From Manis javanica (taxonomy: Eukaryota > Chordata > Mammalia > Pholidota > Manidae): a stretch of DNA of 64,000 nt. Shown here one piece after another: positions 12,937 through 23,594 of this stretch. The notes beneath the pieces are model-generated. The model made no database searches. It was given only the letters and a program-made list of their open reading frames with translations, and had not been told where the DNA came from. Each line of letters starts with the position of its first letter. Within the stretch, counting starts at the first letter, position 1. A program made the position numbers and the translations under genes. The stretch lies in assembly GCF_040802235.1 (NCBI RefSeq), contig NC_133158.1:154764401-154828400 (forward strand), in the 5' to 3' direction.

Positions 12937-14699
12937 GTATCAAAAGAATGATATGAATATTAGAGATAAAGAACAGCCTTTAGGAGTCCCTCTAATATTT
13001 CAGCAATATTAGACCCTCTTTGTGAAGGTACTACAAAAGTGTAATGAAGGATTCCATATTGCACTCTCTTAAAGCTTTGTCAACCAAAATCATATTATTC
13101 AAATCCAAATGACATTTGATTTATTTTTGGTCCTTTCCAAGATTTGGTCCGATGTATAAGCCTAATCAAATTGTGTTAAATATAAGATTGACCCCTGAAA
13201 CTATCATTTTTATATAATTATAAGAGTAGAGTTTAGATTAATGTAAGATAAAATAAGCTTATTTTCTTATTAGTTTAATTTTTAACAATAAAATCCTAAT
13301 CAAATATTTTGTGTTCAGTTTCCAATGGATTCACTTCAAGTGGCCATTTTTCAGTAACAATTAGCTTTGGCTATTTTATCTGCATTTGGAGTTACAATGG
13401 CATTTGGAGGGCAAACGCAGAATCCACCCACCATTCAGAACATTGCATCCTTGGGAGAAAACCATGTTGAGGTCCAATGATGAATTACAAATTAATTTTT
13501 GCAATCAACATATTTTTTTAGTTGATAGCAGTTGAAGAGTTGTGAATGTAACACACTGGCACTGGTTTAATAAGGAACACACCACAGTGTATGTATCCAA
13601 GTGAATGCAGGTATTCTCAGTCATCGACCTGGGAGATTATGCAGATTTTCGTGATAGGCTCATGGTTCCATACAGTTGTCAGGTCATCTCCTCTGGTATT
13701 GTCCTAAAATTCTGCAGCAATGATTCTTTATTACTGTCTTTCAAGATGGCAGATATTCATCCTCTGAAGATTGGTTGATTTTAGTAATATGGTAGGTAAA
13801 CAAGCTGAGCAATATATTAGAAGACACACACAAGGAATGAGGCTTGTGTTCCTGTCTGGCCATATTTTCCTTGTGGCTGTACCATCACCCACAGGCCCTT
13901 TTCGCTCATTATTCCACCCTGTTTTATAAATGTCATTACCCTCTTAGCAACTGGCATAAGACTAGCCACATAGGAATTCTCCATAAGCATTTGTTGAGGG
14001 TTGAATACATGGGTGAAGACATAAGTTCCTATTTATGAATGTCATTCACATATTCAGTGAAATAGAAATGGCTCATAGTCAGTAAACAAAGAAGGCAAAG
14101 AATTCTTTTCCCAGTACAATTCTCTTTATTGATCCTACGATTTTATATCCTAGTACTTCCGGCCAGTTGAGGATCTCCAAACTGCACCGAGCTCCCTCAG
14201 TCTCTCTCCTATTAGAGTCCTGGTTTAGTCTTAACAGTAGGAGTTGGAGCTGTGCTAGTTTCGATTAGTCTTGCTGTTTCAATTGTTCTGTTTTCTTTGA
14301 AGAATGTTGATTTACAAAATCACTATTTGCTCATCCTTAAAGGTACTAGGGGAACCTGCGTAGGCAGGACAAGCCAGCAGTGTGTTGTTGTGGCCCTGCG
14401 ACTAAGTTTTCTCATGCACAGTTATATCATGTTTGCCTCTGAAAATAGGAAGTAGCAATATTACGAAGGACCTGCATTATTTGTCCCCACAGCCACTAGT
14501 TCCATCAAGTCATTATTGATAACTTAGTCTGAAAACCATCAGCAAAGCAGGTAAAATAGTGAAGCACAGTGACATACAATTTTGTGAATATAGAAGGACC
14601 CTTAAAATACCCTGGTGCAACTTGTAATAAAGAGAAAAATGCCCAAGGTACAGAGAGGACAACTGGCTTTCCCCGCACAGCACATTTTTGCCTAAGATC
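12937..14699. other. Intergenic sequence, nothing identified
   Basis: AT-rich single-copy-looking sequence. No exon, RNA gene or recognisable repeat was found; short frames at 13844-14038 and 14252-14455 lack any support. Confidence 0.5.
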
Positions 14700-14880
14700 T
14701 TTGGATATGGAGCCCGAATGCCTGGAGGTTCAAATGCTGGCTCTGACCAAATGTGCAACCCTGGGCCGGCGCCTTCCCTTCCCTCTACTTTAGGAGCCTC
14801 ACTCTTGCAGTTGTAAGAGATTAAATCAGTTAAACTCATAATAAAGTGCTTAACACAGAGAAAGCAATTCCAAAATGGTT
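14700..14880 (+). mobile_element. MIR SINE
   Basis: Shows the MIR order: GGTTCAAATGCTGGCTCTG (B-box region), CAACCCTGGG, a GTAAGAGATTAAATCAGTTAA core and AAGTGCTTAACACAG. Old and degenerate. Confidence 0.7.
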
Positions 14881-14999
14881 ATTATTTTATCATTATTGTT
14901 GCTGCTGCTGTTTTCCCAGGTCATCTGAGTAGTTTCCAGGTATCCTACAACACACTCCCTCAACAAATACATGTAACGCACATACTTTGTCAAACATGG

Positions 15000-15860
15000 G
15001 CCTAGGTGGTTGGGGATCCAGCAACTAATAAAACCAACAAAAATTCCTGCCCTTGAAGCTTACATTTTAGTCAGGAAAGACACACAGGTTAGAAACCTGA
15101 TAAAAAAGAAAAAGTATGGGGTAATACTGAGTGTTGGAGAAAAGAGAGGTGGAGCAGGGGGGGGATACTAAACCAGGTCGTCAGGGTAGACCTCACTGAG
15201 AGGGTGACAGTTAGGGGGAGACTTGAAACGGTGAAGGAGGCAGCTGCGAGGATACCTGGGGGGAGAGCGCTCGGGCCAAGGTAGAGGCCCTGCCCGGGCC
15301 TGATGCTGTGGGTTGGCAGGCATGGTCAAGGAACAGCACAGAGGCAAGCCTTGCTGGAGAAGAGTGAGCGAAGGAGAGGAGTGGAAATGAAAGAAAAGAG
15401 GTAACGGGAGGTGAGACCTTTCAGGAGTTTTGAAAACCATAGGAAGGACTATGGATTTGACTCTGCAAGAAAAAGGGAGCCACAATAAGGCTTTGAACAG
15501 AGGTGTGACCTGATGGGATTTATATTTTTAAAGGGTCACTCAGGCTCCTGTGCTAAGACGAGACCTCAGGGAGGCAAGGAGAGAAGCAGGGGAAGTCTTT
15601 CAGAGGCTTTTATACCACTCCAGAGGGGTGTTATGGTGGCTTGAACCAAGGAAATATCAGTTGAGGTGGTGAGCAGTAGATTTTAGATTATTTTGAACAG
15701 GTGACAGACTGGATGTGAAATGTGAGAAAGAGAAGAGCTGAGGATAGATCCAACATTTTTTTGCCTGGATGATTAGAAGACAAGAGGTGCCATCAACTGC
15801 GAGGAAGAAGGCAATGAATGGAATGGCCTTTGGGCAGCAAGTGAGATCAGTTGGGCTTTA
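15000..15860 (-). mobile_element. L2 LINE, long fragment
   Basis: Reverse-complement reading follows the 3' part of L2. On the plus strand it reads ATTCCTGCCCTTGAAGCTTAC, AGACCTCACTGAGAGGGTGACA, TGACCTGATGGGATTTAT and GGGTCACTCAGGCTCCTGTG. The minus-strand 105-residue frame here is part of this element. Confidence 0.7.
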
Positions 15861-15869
15861 TCATTCTTG

Positions 15870-17500
15870 TTTCTCTATAGCCAAGATACTTTCCCCCTCA
15901 GGCTTCTTTCAAGATTATCTTTTTGTTTTTGGTCTTCTGTCATTTGAATATGATATGTTTAGGCACAGGGGTTTTGTTTTTGTTTTTTTGGTATTTACTC
16001 TGGCATTTGGTGCTCCCTGAGCTTCTTGGGGCTGCTGTTTGATGTCTGTCACTAATTTTAGGAAGTTTTTGGCCATTACTTGAAATACTTGTTTTACTCC
16101 ATTTCTTTCTGCTGGTATTCCAATCTCATGTGTGTTACATCTTTTGAAATTATCCCATAGTTCTTGAATGTCCTGTTTTGTTTATACTTTTTTGTTTGGT
16201 TAGTTTTTGTTTATACTCGTTTTCTTGATGCATTTCAATTTTGGAAGTTTCTCTTGATTGATCGTCAAGCTCACTATTTTCTCCTTGGCTGTGTCCAGTC
16301 TAATGAAGCACCAAAGCATCCTCATTTCTGTTATGATGTTTTTGATTTCTAGCATTTTTAAATTCTCTCTTGAAATTACCATCTGTCTATTTACATTATT
16401 TACCTGTTCTTGCATGTTGTCTACATTTTTCATTAGAGCCCTTAACATATTAATCATAGCTATTCTAAATTCCCTGACATTTCCAACTTCTGTGTCACAT
16501 ATGAGTCTTGTTCTGATTCTTGCTTAATCTCTTCAGATGATTTTTTTCTTGCTTTTTGGTATGTCTTGTAATTTTTTTGTTTAAAGATGAAGAGGTTGTA
16601 TTGGATAATAGGAACTGAACTAAATGCGTCTTGGGTGTGAAGAGTTGGGCCTTCTCTAATGTTTGCTGTGGCTGCAGATGCCCGTCTTCAGACTCCTCCA
16701 CTGCCATTGTTTTGGTCTCCCCTCTTGACTTTGGGTTTCTTTAAGCATTCCTTCAGTGTACAGTCTGTGCCTCATCACTCTTTCAGCTGTAAACTGTTAG
16801 TTTACTGGAGCCCTGATGGTGGGGGGAGGGAAGGAGAGCATTCTATCATCTACCAAATAAATCTTAATTTTTTAGTCAGCTTCTGTTTGGTACCTGTGAC
16901 CCTCCCAAGTGCTCCTTCTTATATACCATCCTCCCCACCTCCCTTAGGTAAACAAGAAAGTTCTAGGATCCTGGAGTGAGAGGAATACCTTCACTCATGG
17001 CTCTTGGGTAAGCCTCTGATAGAGTCTTCTCTCCGGAGAATAAGCCTTTGTTACGGAGAAGTCTCTAGGCTTGTTTCACTAGGTTTACTCTTTCCCCTCC
17101 CCTGTGAGAGCCATATGGGGATCTTCCTCATATCTTCACATCGTGAACCCGGATAAGGCCCATGAAAGTGGTGGTGGGGGGGGCATTAAGGCTGTGGTTC
17201 CGGGAATTTCCCATGCCAATCTGAACTCAGCCTCCAGCAACTCATTACAATTACTGTTTGAGTTTTCCTTCCAGCTTATCGCTCCAGGAGCTTCTGCTCC
17301 ACGTAAGCAGATCTCTTCTGTGACTCCAGACTAACCTGTCCTTCCAGATTCAGGGTCGGCAGTTTGCCCTACAGACTCTGCTCTCCGATGGCTGCAAGAA
17401 AAGTTGATTTCTACTTTGTCCAGAGTGTTTCTTGTTGTCACAATGACAGTGATGGCTTCCAAGCTCTCTACATATTGGCTATAAAATTGGAAGTCTTAGA
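15870..17500 (-). mobile_element. HAL1 / L1M 5' half
   Basis: Antisense blocks such as CTCACTATTTTCTCCTTGGC, ATGTTGTCTACATTTTTCAT and ATTAATCATAGCTATTCTAA are typical of the ORF1 coiled-coil region of HAL1 and related L1M elements. They are followed by the 5' part ending at GATGGCTTCCAAGCTCTCTA near 17465. Minus-strand frames of 70-85 residues are remnants of this ORF1. Confidence 0.7.
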
Positions 17501-17529
17501 AGTTCATATTTAGGTATATTGAATTTAAG

Positions 17530-17700
17530 GTATCTGTCTATTGGACTGTTGCTGTTCAAAGTATGGCTCATGGTCCTGCACCTGAGAGTCAGTGCAGAAA
17601 TGAGGAATATCAAACTCTAACCCAGACCTACAGAATCAGACTTTGTGTTTTGAAATATCTGGAAATACATCTGTGCATAAATATTTGAGAAGTGCTGATC
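17530..17700 (+). mobile_element. hAT-Charlie nonautonomous DNA transposon (MER5-like)
   Basis: Reads TTCAAAGTATGGCTCATGGTCC, CCAGACCTACAGAATCAGA and ends near ATTTGAGAAGTGCTGAT, matching the MER5A pattern. Assignment from memory of the consensus. Confidence 0.6.
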
Positions 17701-18539
17701 AAACAGGCAGGTGGAGATGTTGAGTAGAGCAGTGCATGTACTGGAGTCAGGAGATGGGCAGAGAGGTTCAGGTTGGAGGCATACGTTTCTGAATTTTTGT
17801 CATGTCAATAGTATTTCAAGCCCTGAAATACATTTCATAAATCCTGTCATGAACTTTTCCTAGGAAAAATTAGTGTCTAATGCACTCCAAATAAACCACA
17901 GGAGTATACTTGTTGTTGAATTGGTTGTGTTTCTTGCTTATTGCAGTGAATAAGAATACACACCATGGAAAACCACAGAGTATCTCAGAAAGAGAGTGTT
18001 AAGGCTGAGCATAGGATTGGGACTTGTGTTAGGCAATTTGAGGGATGTTTAAGGAAGCAGGGCTGGACAGTGTTCATGTACCCCATGTGAATTCAGGCAG
18101 TATTATGGAGCGGTCCTGTTTTTGTCTTGATCCATCCTGGTCACAGCGGTGGTGTCTGATGTTGGTGTTCTGGAAATTGTTTATGCCCAACAGGAGAACA
18201 CCAAGGTCTAACGGTGAGTGCCCGCACAAGGCCTAGCTGATAGTACCAGGCCAGCTCTGGATATCAGGGGCTGCTTTTCTCTTTCTCATTGGTCTTCAGT
18301 ATCTTCCCACTGTTCCCTTATCTGCCTTGTTTTGTGGGCATGTCCATGTCCTTCTTGGAGTCTACCCATCTTCTGAAAGTTTGCAATTTCCATAGTCTTA
18401 ACCTGAAAAGGACACAGGGCTCCGGAACCAATGTACCCATCTGTCTGAACTACTAGCTGCTCTATTAATTTAAACTCTTCTCATCTGATTGATAGTGTTC
18501 CATAGAGTAGCCTAGATTATAAGCAGGGAGTTTAAGAGT

Positions 18540-18745
18540 AGGAGCATACACCAGGCTTTAAGGCCTGGGTTTAAATTTTGGCAATAACACCTACTTGCTT
18601 TGGCTAGTTCTTTTAAACTCTGAGTTCCAGCTTCCTTTTCTATAAAGAGAGCTTAATGAACTTCCCTTTCAGGATTTACTGACATACTTAGAGCTAATAT
18701 TAAGAAAGCAACTAAGGAAGATTTGATTTTCAACAAATAGTGATT
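18540..18745 (+). mobile_element. MIR SINE
   Basis: Contains GGCCTGGGTTTAAATTTTGG, a TAGTTCTTTTAAACTCTGAG segment and a degenerate 3' core. Old. Confidence 0.55.
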
Positions 18746-19649
18746 ATTGTTAAGAAATAGAAAGAAAAGAAATGGATGTAAAAGGTGCTGACATCATCCC
18801 CATTGTCTTTAAACTTCCCATTTGCCCCTACATCATTGATATCCCATCTGCCTACCTTGTTAGGGTTGTACATTCTGAGCAAAACTTAGCATGTGTTGGT
18901 AATTTGGAAGTATATATACTTAAACTGTTGAAACCAATGAGGTCACATGGAAAAATTAATAAGGTCACGTGGAAGAAACATTTGACTTGAAATCCAGTGC
19001 TTTGTATTTGAATCCACATACTTGGAAGTAAGTGACTTGACCCTTCTGAGCTTTAAATACCCACCTAAAAATTGTTATAAGAGGTGGGGGGAGGGGAGGG
19101 TGTTTTGAAGACTATATTTTCAAGATAACCTTTTTAAACTTATTTGATGCATTGTAAAGCTTTTTACAAATGTAAGATGCTATTATCATTAGGTCCTTCT
19201 GCATATTTTCACATGCTCTATTTATTCTTCAACTTATTTTTAGTTGTGGAATGTAAAAACCAGAAAGAAATTCAAATTTTCCTCCAAGGTGTCTGAGTGC
19301 ACATCTTTGGGCCAAATTCAACAAAGTCTAGCTAAGTAAGCTACCTTGTATTCTTGGGCTCCAGACAAGGAATATAATCAAATCATGGTGACCAACTTCA
19401 AATATTGCTGCACCGAAAGACCAATTCACCACTGAGGCTGTGCAGAAAGAGGACAGGACTGGAAAAATTATTTTCATATTCACAAACCATAAAATATAAC
19501 ATTACCTAAGACAAAGTGAGTGCCCCACCCCACCCCCAAAATAGAAGCCAGTTTCCCTAGTTACTTGTTGAGAAGAAAACGAAGAAGGAATTTTTACCGA
19601 CACCATTTTCACTGTGTTGGGGGGGATTCCAGCTTTCTTTGAATGCCTG

Positions 19650-19830
19650 CCCTGGGTCAGGCTGGAAGCTAGGTCCTCAGGAACCCTGCGCTTTACGTAT
19701 TATTACCCTTGTGTCACAGATGAGGGAACTCAGCCTCAGAATGATTATGCAACTCATGCCAGACCGCACAGCTAGTAAGTGGTAGAGTGGGAAGGGGGGA
19801 TAGATCTGATTCATTTGAATACTCTAGACT
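19650..19830 (-). mobile_element. MIR SINE
   Basis: Plus-strand text CACAGATGAGGGAACTCAG, GCACAGCTAGTAAGTGGTAG and CGCTTTACGTATTATTACCC is the reverse complement of the MIR core. Confidence 0.75.
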
Positions 19831-21429
19831 TCTTTGCACTTTTTGGGGTATACTTCCTGAGAAAAAAATACCAACTGAATGGGGCTTCTATTATCCACAT
19901 TCCAGAGTGAAATTAATGTTTCTGGGAGGATGAGGAAGGAAGTTATAGAATTTTGGGATAAAGTGACATTTGAAAGCCCATTTAAGGAATCCCACCTCCC
20001 TGTTTGATGAGTGGATCCTTCTATGGCAGCCGGTCTAGGCCACCATGACAGAGGTCACCGGGCTCTTCCACATACAGAGCTAAATACATGAGACTATAGC
20101 TGCCAACTCTTCTGGTTGGATCTCTTCCTTGAGGACAAAGAGCTCATCTATAACCCTGTCTCATGAGACCCATCAGGTCTGGCCTGGCTCCTCTCTCCGA
20201 CCCTTTCAGCTGTCTTCCAGAGGGTACAGCCTGTGAATCCCTTCCTCTTGATTCTCCTATGGGATGTTTCTCCACACACTGAAGCCCTTCAAAGCCTAGC
20301 TTTTCTGAATTAAAATCTGCCAAAGCACTGGACTGTTTGCCCAATTTCTTTTTCAAACTCACCAAAGGATTCACGAATGTGAAAAATTTTATGATATGTC
20401 AGCCTGGGAGTTTTGGACTGTAAAGAATTTAGCAACTGTTGTTTCTAAGGAAGATTTGTAGCCTCATTATTTTTTAATGCCAAAAAGAAAAAATTGTAAC
20501 TACTTTGTTGATTTTTTTATATCAACTAATATATAGAAATGCATTCTCCTTGTAAAAAATTTTTTATAAATATAATAATCCTCTGTCTTCATCTCAGAGC
20601 TATGGGTATTTCCTTAACAGACATCTCTGTGTACACCCAGGAATAATATATTTTGATCTTATGTGTTTTAAAAAATAAATGGAGTACATTCATAGAAGAA
20701 GTATGCTACAATTAGAATGAAAGAAGTAGATTTCTAGGCAGTGATATATAAAGGTCTTTAAGACGTGTAGCTGAGGAATAAAAGCAAGCCACAAAGCAAT
20801 ACATGTCATATGACTGAACAGCCTTAATGTTTCTAATTGTAGGTTTCTAAACCTAAATCTGAATACCACTCTGACTATTGAAAGGCACTGTGGCTTTCAA
20901 ATTCTGAAGTCTCAAACAATACTGATAGTAACAGATATCCCAATATATGACAATAAACCGATCAAAGACAAATAAAAACTCCCCTTTTCCTTACTTATTA
21001 TAATGACTGTGGTCAAAGCATCCTATTTACTTGTTCAAAACAATATTAACACTTATTTCTTGATCATCTCTAGAAGATAGACAGAATAAAAAGAAGTGGT
21101 TCCTAATCAAGAGGAGTTATAATCTATTGGGGGTAGACAAATAACACACAAGCATTTTGTATTTAAGTAATACAAAACAGTGTGTGATTAATTGCCAGGT
21201 TTTGACACAGCTGGTGAATTCAGAAAAAAGGAAGATGTCTGTAGACTGAAATGGTCAGGCAAGGCTTCACTGATGAGGAGAAGCATCAGTTGAGGATTAA
21301 AGGTTAGGAAAATTTTAGATAAGCCAATGAAAAGAGAAAGGGAGGGAAGAAATATCAGGCTAGGGAATGGGTGTGTAAACAACATACAAATTCAGCAAGT
21401 CCTCGTTAACAATGAGGGAAAGGAGGTAA
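19831..21429. other. Intergenic sequence, mostly unassigned
   Basis: Contains AT-rich stretches (20460-20700) and a weak L2-like piece around 21130-21370 on the basis of ACTGATGAGGAGAAGCATCA. Nothing coding was recognised. 17701-18539, 18746-19649 and 22841-23319 are similarly empty to my reading. Confidence 0.45.
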
Positions 21430-21606
21430 ATGACGCTTGTTAAATGTTGACTGTACCAGGCTCCTTATTTGTCCCAAGCTTCCCTGCAACATGTGCTGTT
21501 TCATTTAATTTTCACAACTTCTTAATTGGGTTCGTAATATTATTGTCATTTTATAAATGAAGAAATTAATTTGCACAAGGTTGCATAGTTTGAGGTAGAG
21601 CAGGGA
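21430..21606 (-). mobile_element. MIR SINE, left part (interrupted)
   Basis: Antisense MIR core (TTCATTTAATTTTCACAAC, TTTTATAAATGAAGAAATTA, GTAGAGCAGGGAC) that stops where the B-box end should follow. The missing part appears at 22765-22840, beyond an insertion. Confidence 0.6.
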
Positions 21607-22764
21607 CATGAGAAAGGCATCATGATTAATTTTTCTGACTATGGTGAAAAATATCAAGATACAAATAGTAAGAACAGGAGGGACTCCATCTTAAGGCTAA
21701 GATTCCATTTGAAAAACCAGGGAGTTAGGATGTAAGATTCCTAACATTTTTACGGTGATTAGCCAACCACTGACCCTGTCTGAAGGCAGGGCAAGCAGTC
21801 CTAAATGACATGTCTTCACTGCTTGAGGGTAACCATTATCTTCGAGAAGAACAGAATCAATAAATTGCTTGTGTTAAGTTTATCTTACCAAGTATCTAGA
21901 GGACTGACAGTGGCTGGTGACATAATGTCTCACTGGAGAGGGACGTCATGAGACCACATGTCAAGGCTTCCCTCCCTTGGCCCTTTACCACATCCTAGAA
22001 ATCATTAAAAAACACGAACCCTAAGCCTTTAAGTGCGCCTCCTCTCTGAGGCTGCCCACATTCCCCTTTCTTTGAGTGTGTGCTTTGCCTTATGTAAAAC
22101 TTTCTTGCTGCTCAGCTTATGGCATTTTGATTCCTGCTCTTCCAAACTTGTCGGTGGGAGTTAATTAAAAACCCCTTTCCCAGTGGTAAGCCTCTTGGTT
22201 ACTTCTCTACTTCATTCAATATTCTAGACTTAAGCACGAGTCTTCACCCTCTCTGTCCTACTTCAGACAAGTAGGGAAGGGCTACTGAGATGCCTGATTT
22301 GGGCTGGCAAGTTCCCATTGCTGGGGTGCCTGGATGGGACGATCATGCTCTTTAGTAGCCTGCCCGGAAATCTTTGCTTCAGGAAGTTCTCAGAACATCA
22401 TTTCACTCCATCCAGTTCCCCGTGGCTCCCCCAAATGCACAGTAGGGGCTTAGTTCCCACACCATGCAGATCCAAGTGGACAGTGGATGCCAGGTGACCC
22501 CGGCCTCAGGAGTTGGTAAGGGATTTTCCCTGTGCCAAGCAGGAGTTTCATGCACTCTCCTCCCCCTCTTCTTTCTTGCTCTCTGCTGCCTGCATGGCTG
22601 CTGCCATTCACTACTACTCTTGCTTTAATGAATTCCTTCCTTACCTACACTCGTCTGACCTGTTCTCACGTTGTTTCTCTGTCAGCATCAAGAACCCTCT
22701 CTTGGGTTGAGGTCTCGCCAAGCGCACAAGGAGATCTCCCTGGACTGGACTGCCCTACAACAGG
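21607..22764. mobile_element. Insertion, probably LTR/ERV-derived, splitting a MIR
   Basis: About 1.15 kb that separates two parts of one MIR. It includes a stretch reminiscent of retroviral LTR R/U5 regions (CCTCCTCTCTGAGGCTGCCC, TTTGAGTGTGTGCTTTGCC, near 22037-22095). No long open frame, no clear terminal repeats and no target duplication were found, so the class and orientation are uncertain. Confidence 0.35.
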
Positions 22765-22840
22765 CTGCTAAGTGACCGAGTTAAGATTCAAACCCAGAGC
22801 TGTCTGATACCAGTGCTCTTCCTCAGTCCCCACTGTGTCC
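22765..22840 (-). mobile_element. MIR SINE, right part
   Basis: AAGTGACCGAGTTAAGATTC, AAACCCAGAGCTGTCTGATA and CAGTGCTCTTCC match the B-box end and 5' head of an antisense MIR, completing the left part at 21430-21606. Confidence 0.6.
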
Positions 22841-23319
22841 CTAATATGACCACTTTCCAAAAGGAAGGGATCCTGTAAGTGAATTATGGAGACAAACCTG
22901 GAAGATCAGACCAGGGGCTAAATGACAGATAGTCTGAAATCTCAAGAAATTTGAAAATAATTTAAAGAAAATCTTAAATACATGGAATTTAAATTATCGT
23001 CTGGAGAAACTACTTACTAAAAGAAGTTCATATAAAGAAGAACTGGGAACGGTGTGTGGGATAAACTGGAACAGTGAGAAAATGGAGGCTGGGGAATAGA
23101 CAGGAGATAATTCCTATAGTTGAAGAACAGATAATAATTATCAGGGGGTGATGGGTGACCTGGGTAGGCTATTTACCCAGTAATCCAAGCAAACTCTACA
23201 CTGGCAGTATCCACTGGGCCAAGAACCAGTATTCTCTATGGGTTATGTAACATTTCCTCTGCTCTGACTAATGAAAACTAAATGCGTTTGGGATGGAAAT
23301 GACATATATGTAGATGAAG

Positions 23320-23400
23320 CACATAATTAGCTCTTATGCAACACTGATTTATGTAAATGAACACAATAAAGGAAGAAAGCCTTATTATAAAAGAAAGACA
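23320..23400 (+). promoter_or_regulatory. CPHL1 proximal promoter with TATA box
   Basis: TTATAAAAG at 23385-23393 lies about 47 bp before the ATG, so the 5'UTR should be about 20-30 nt. Upstream, CTCTTATGCAAC (23331-23342) resembles a C/EBP site and AATAAAGGAAGAAAGCCTTATT precedes the TATA in two short conserved blocks. The whole stretch lines up without gaps with the CP promoter at 56800-56863. Confidence 0.7.
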
Positions 23401-23439
23401 AGCATCACTCAGCTGTCCTCTCTAGGCTGAGGGTTTGAA

Positions 23440-23594
23440 ATGAAGATCTTTTTACAGCTGACCTTTCTGGTTTTTATTAGTCCTCCAGGTTGGGCAAAAG
23501 ATAGGCACTATTACATAGGTATTAAAGAAACCACTTGGAACTATGCTCCTACTGGTAAGAATATGCTCAATGGGAAGCCTTTTTCAGAAGATCA
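23440..23594 (+). CDS. CPHL1: CPHL1 exon 1: start codon and signal peptide
   Basis: The ATG at 23440 opens [19 protein letters not shown], a typical signal peptide, followed by the mature start [18 protein letters not shown], which matches the beginning of ceruloplasmin domain 1. The exon ends two bases into a codon before GTAAGT, the same phase as CP exon 1 at 57080. It is three codons longer than CP exon 1. The start is chosen by the signal peptide and the TATA box about 50 bp upstream. Confidence 0.92.

Noticed and set aside
15168..15485. 105-codon minus-strand frame rich in proline
   Set aside because: Lies within an L2 fragment; no start context, domain or conservation sign.
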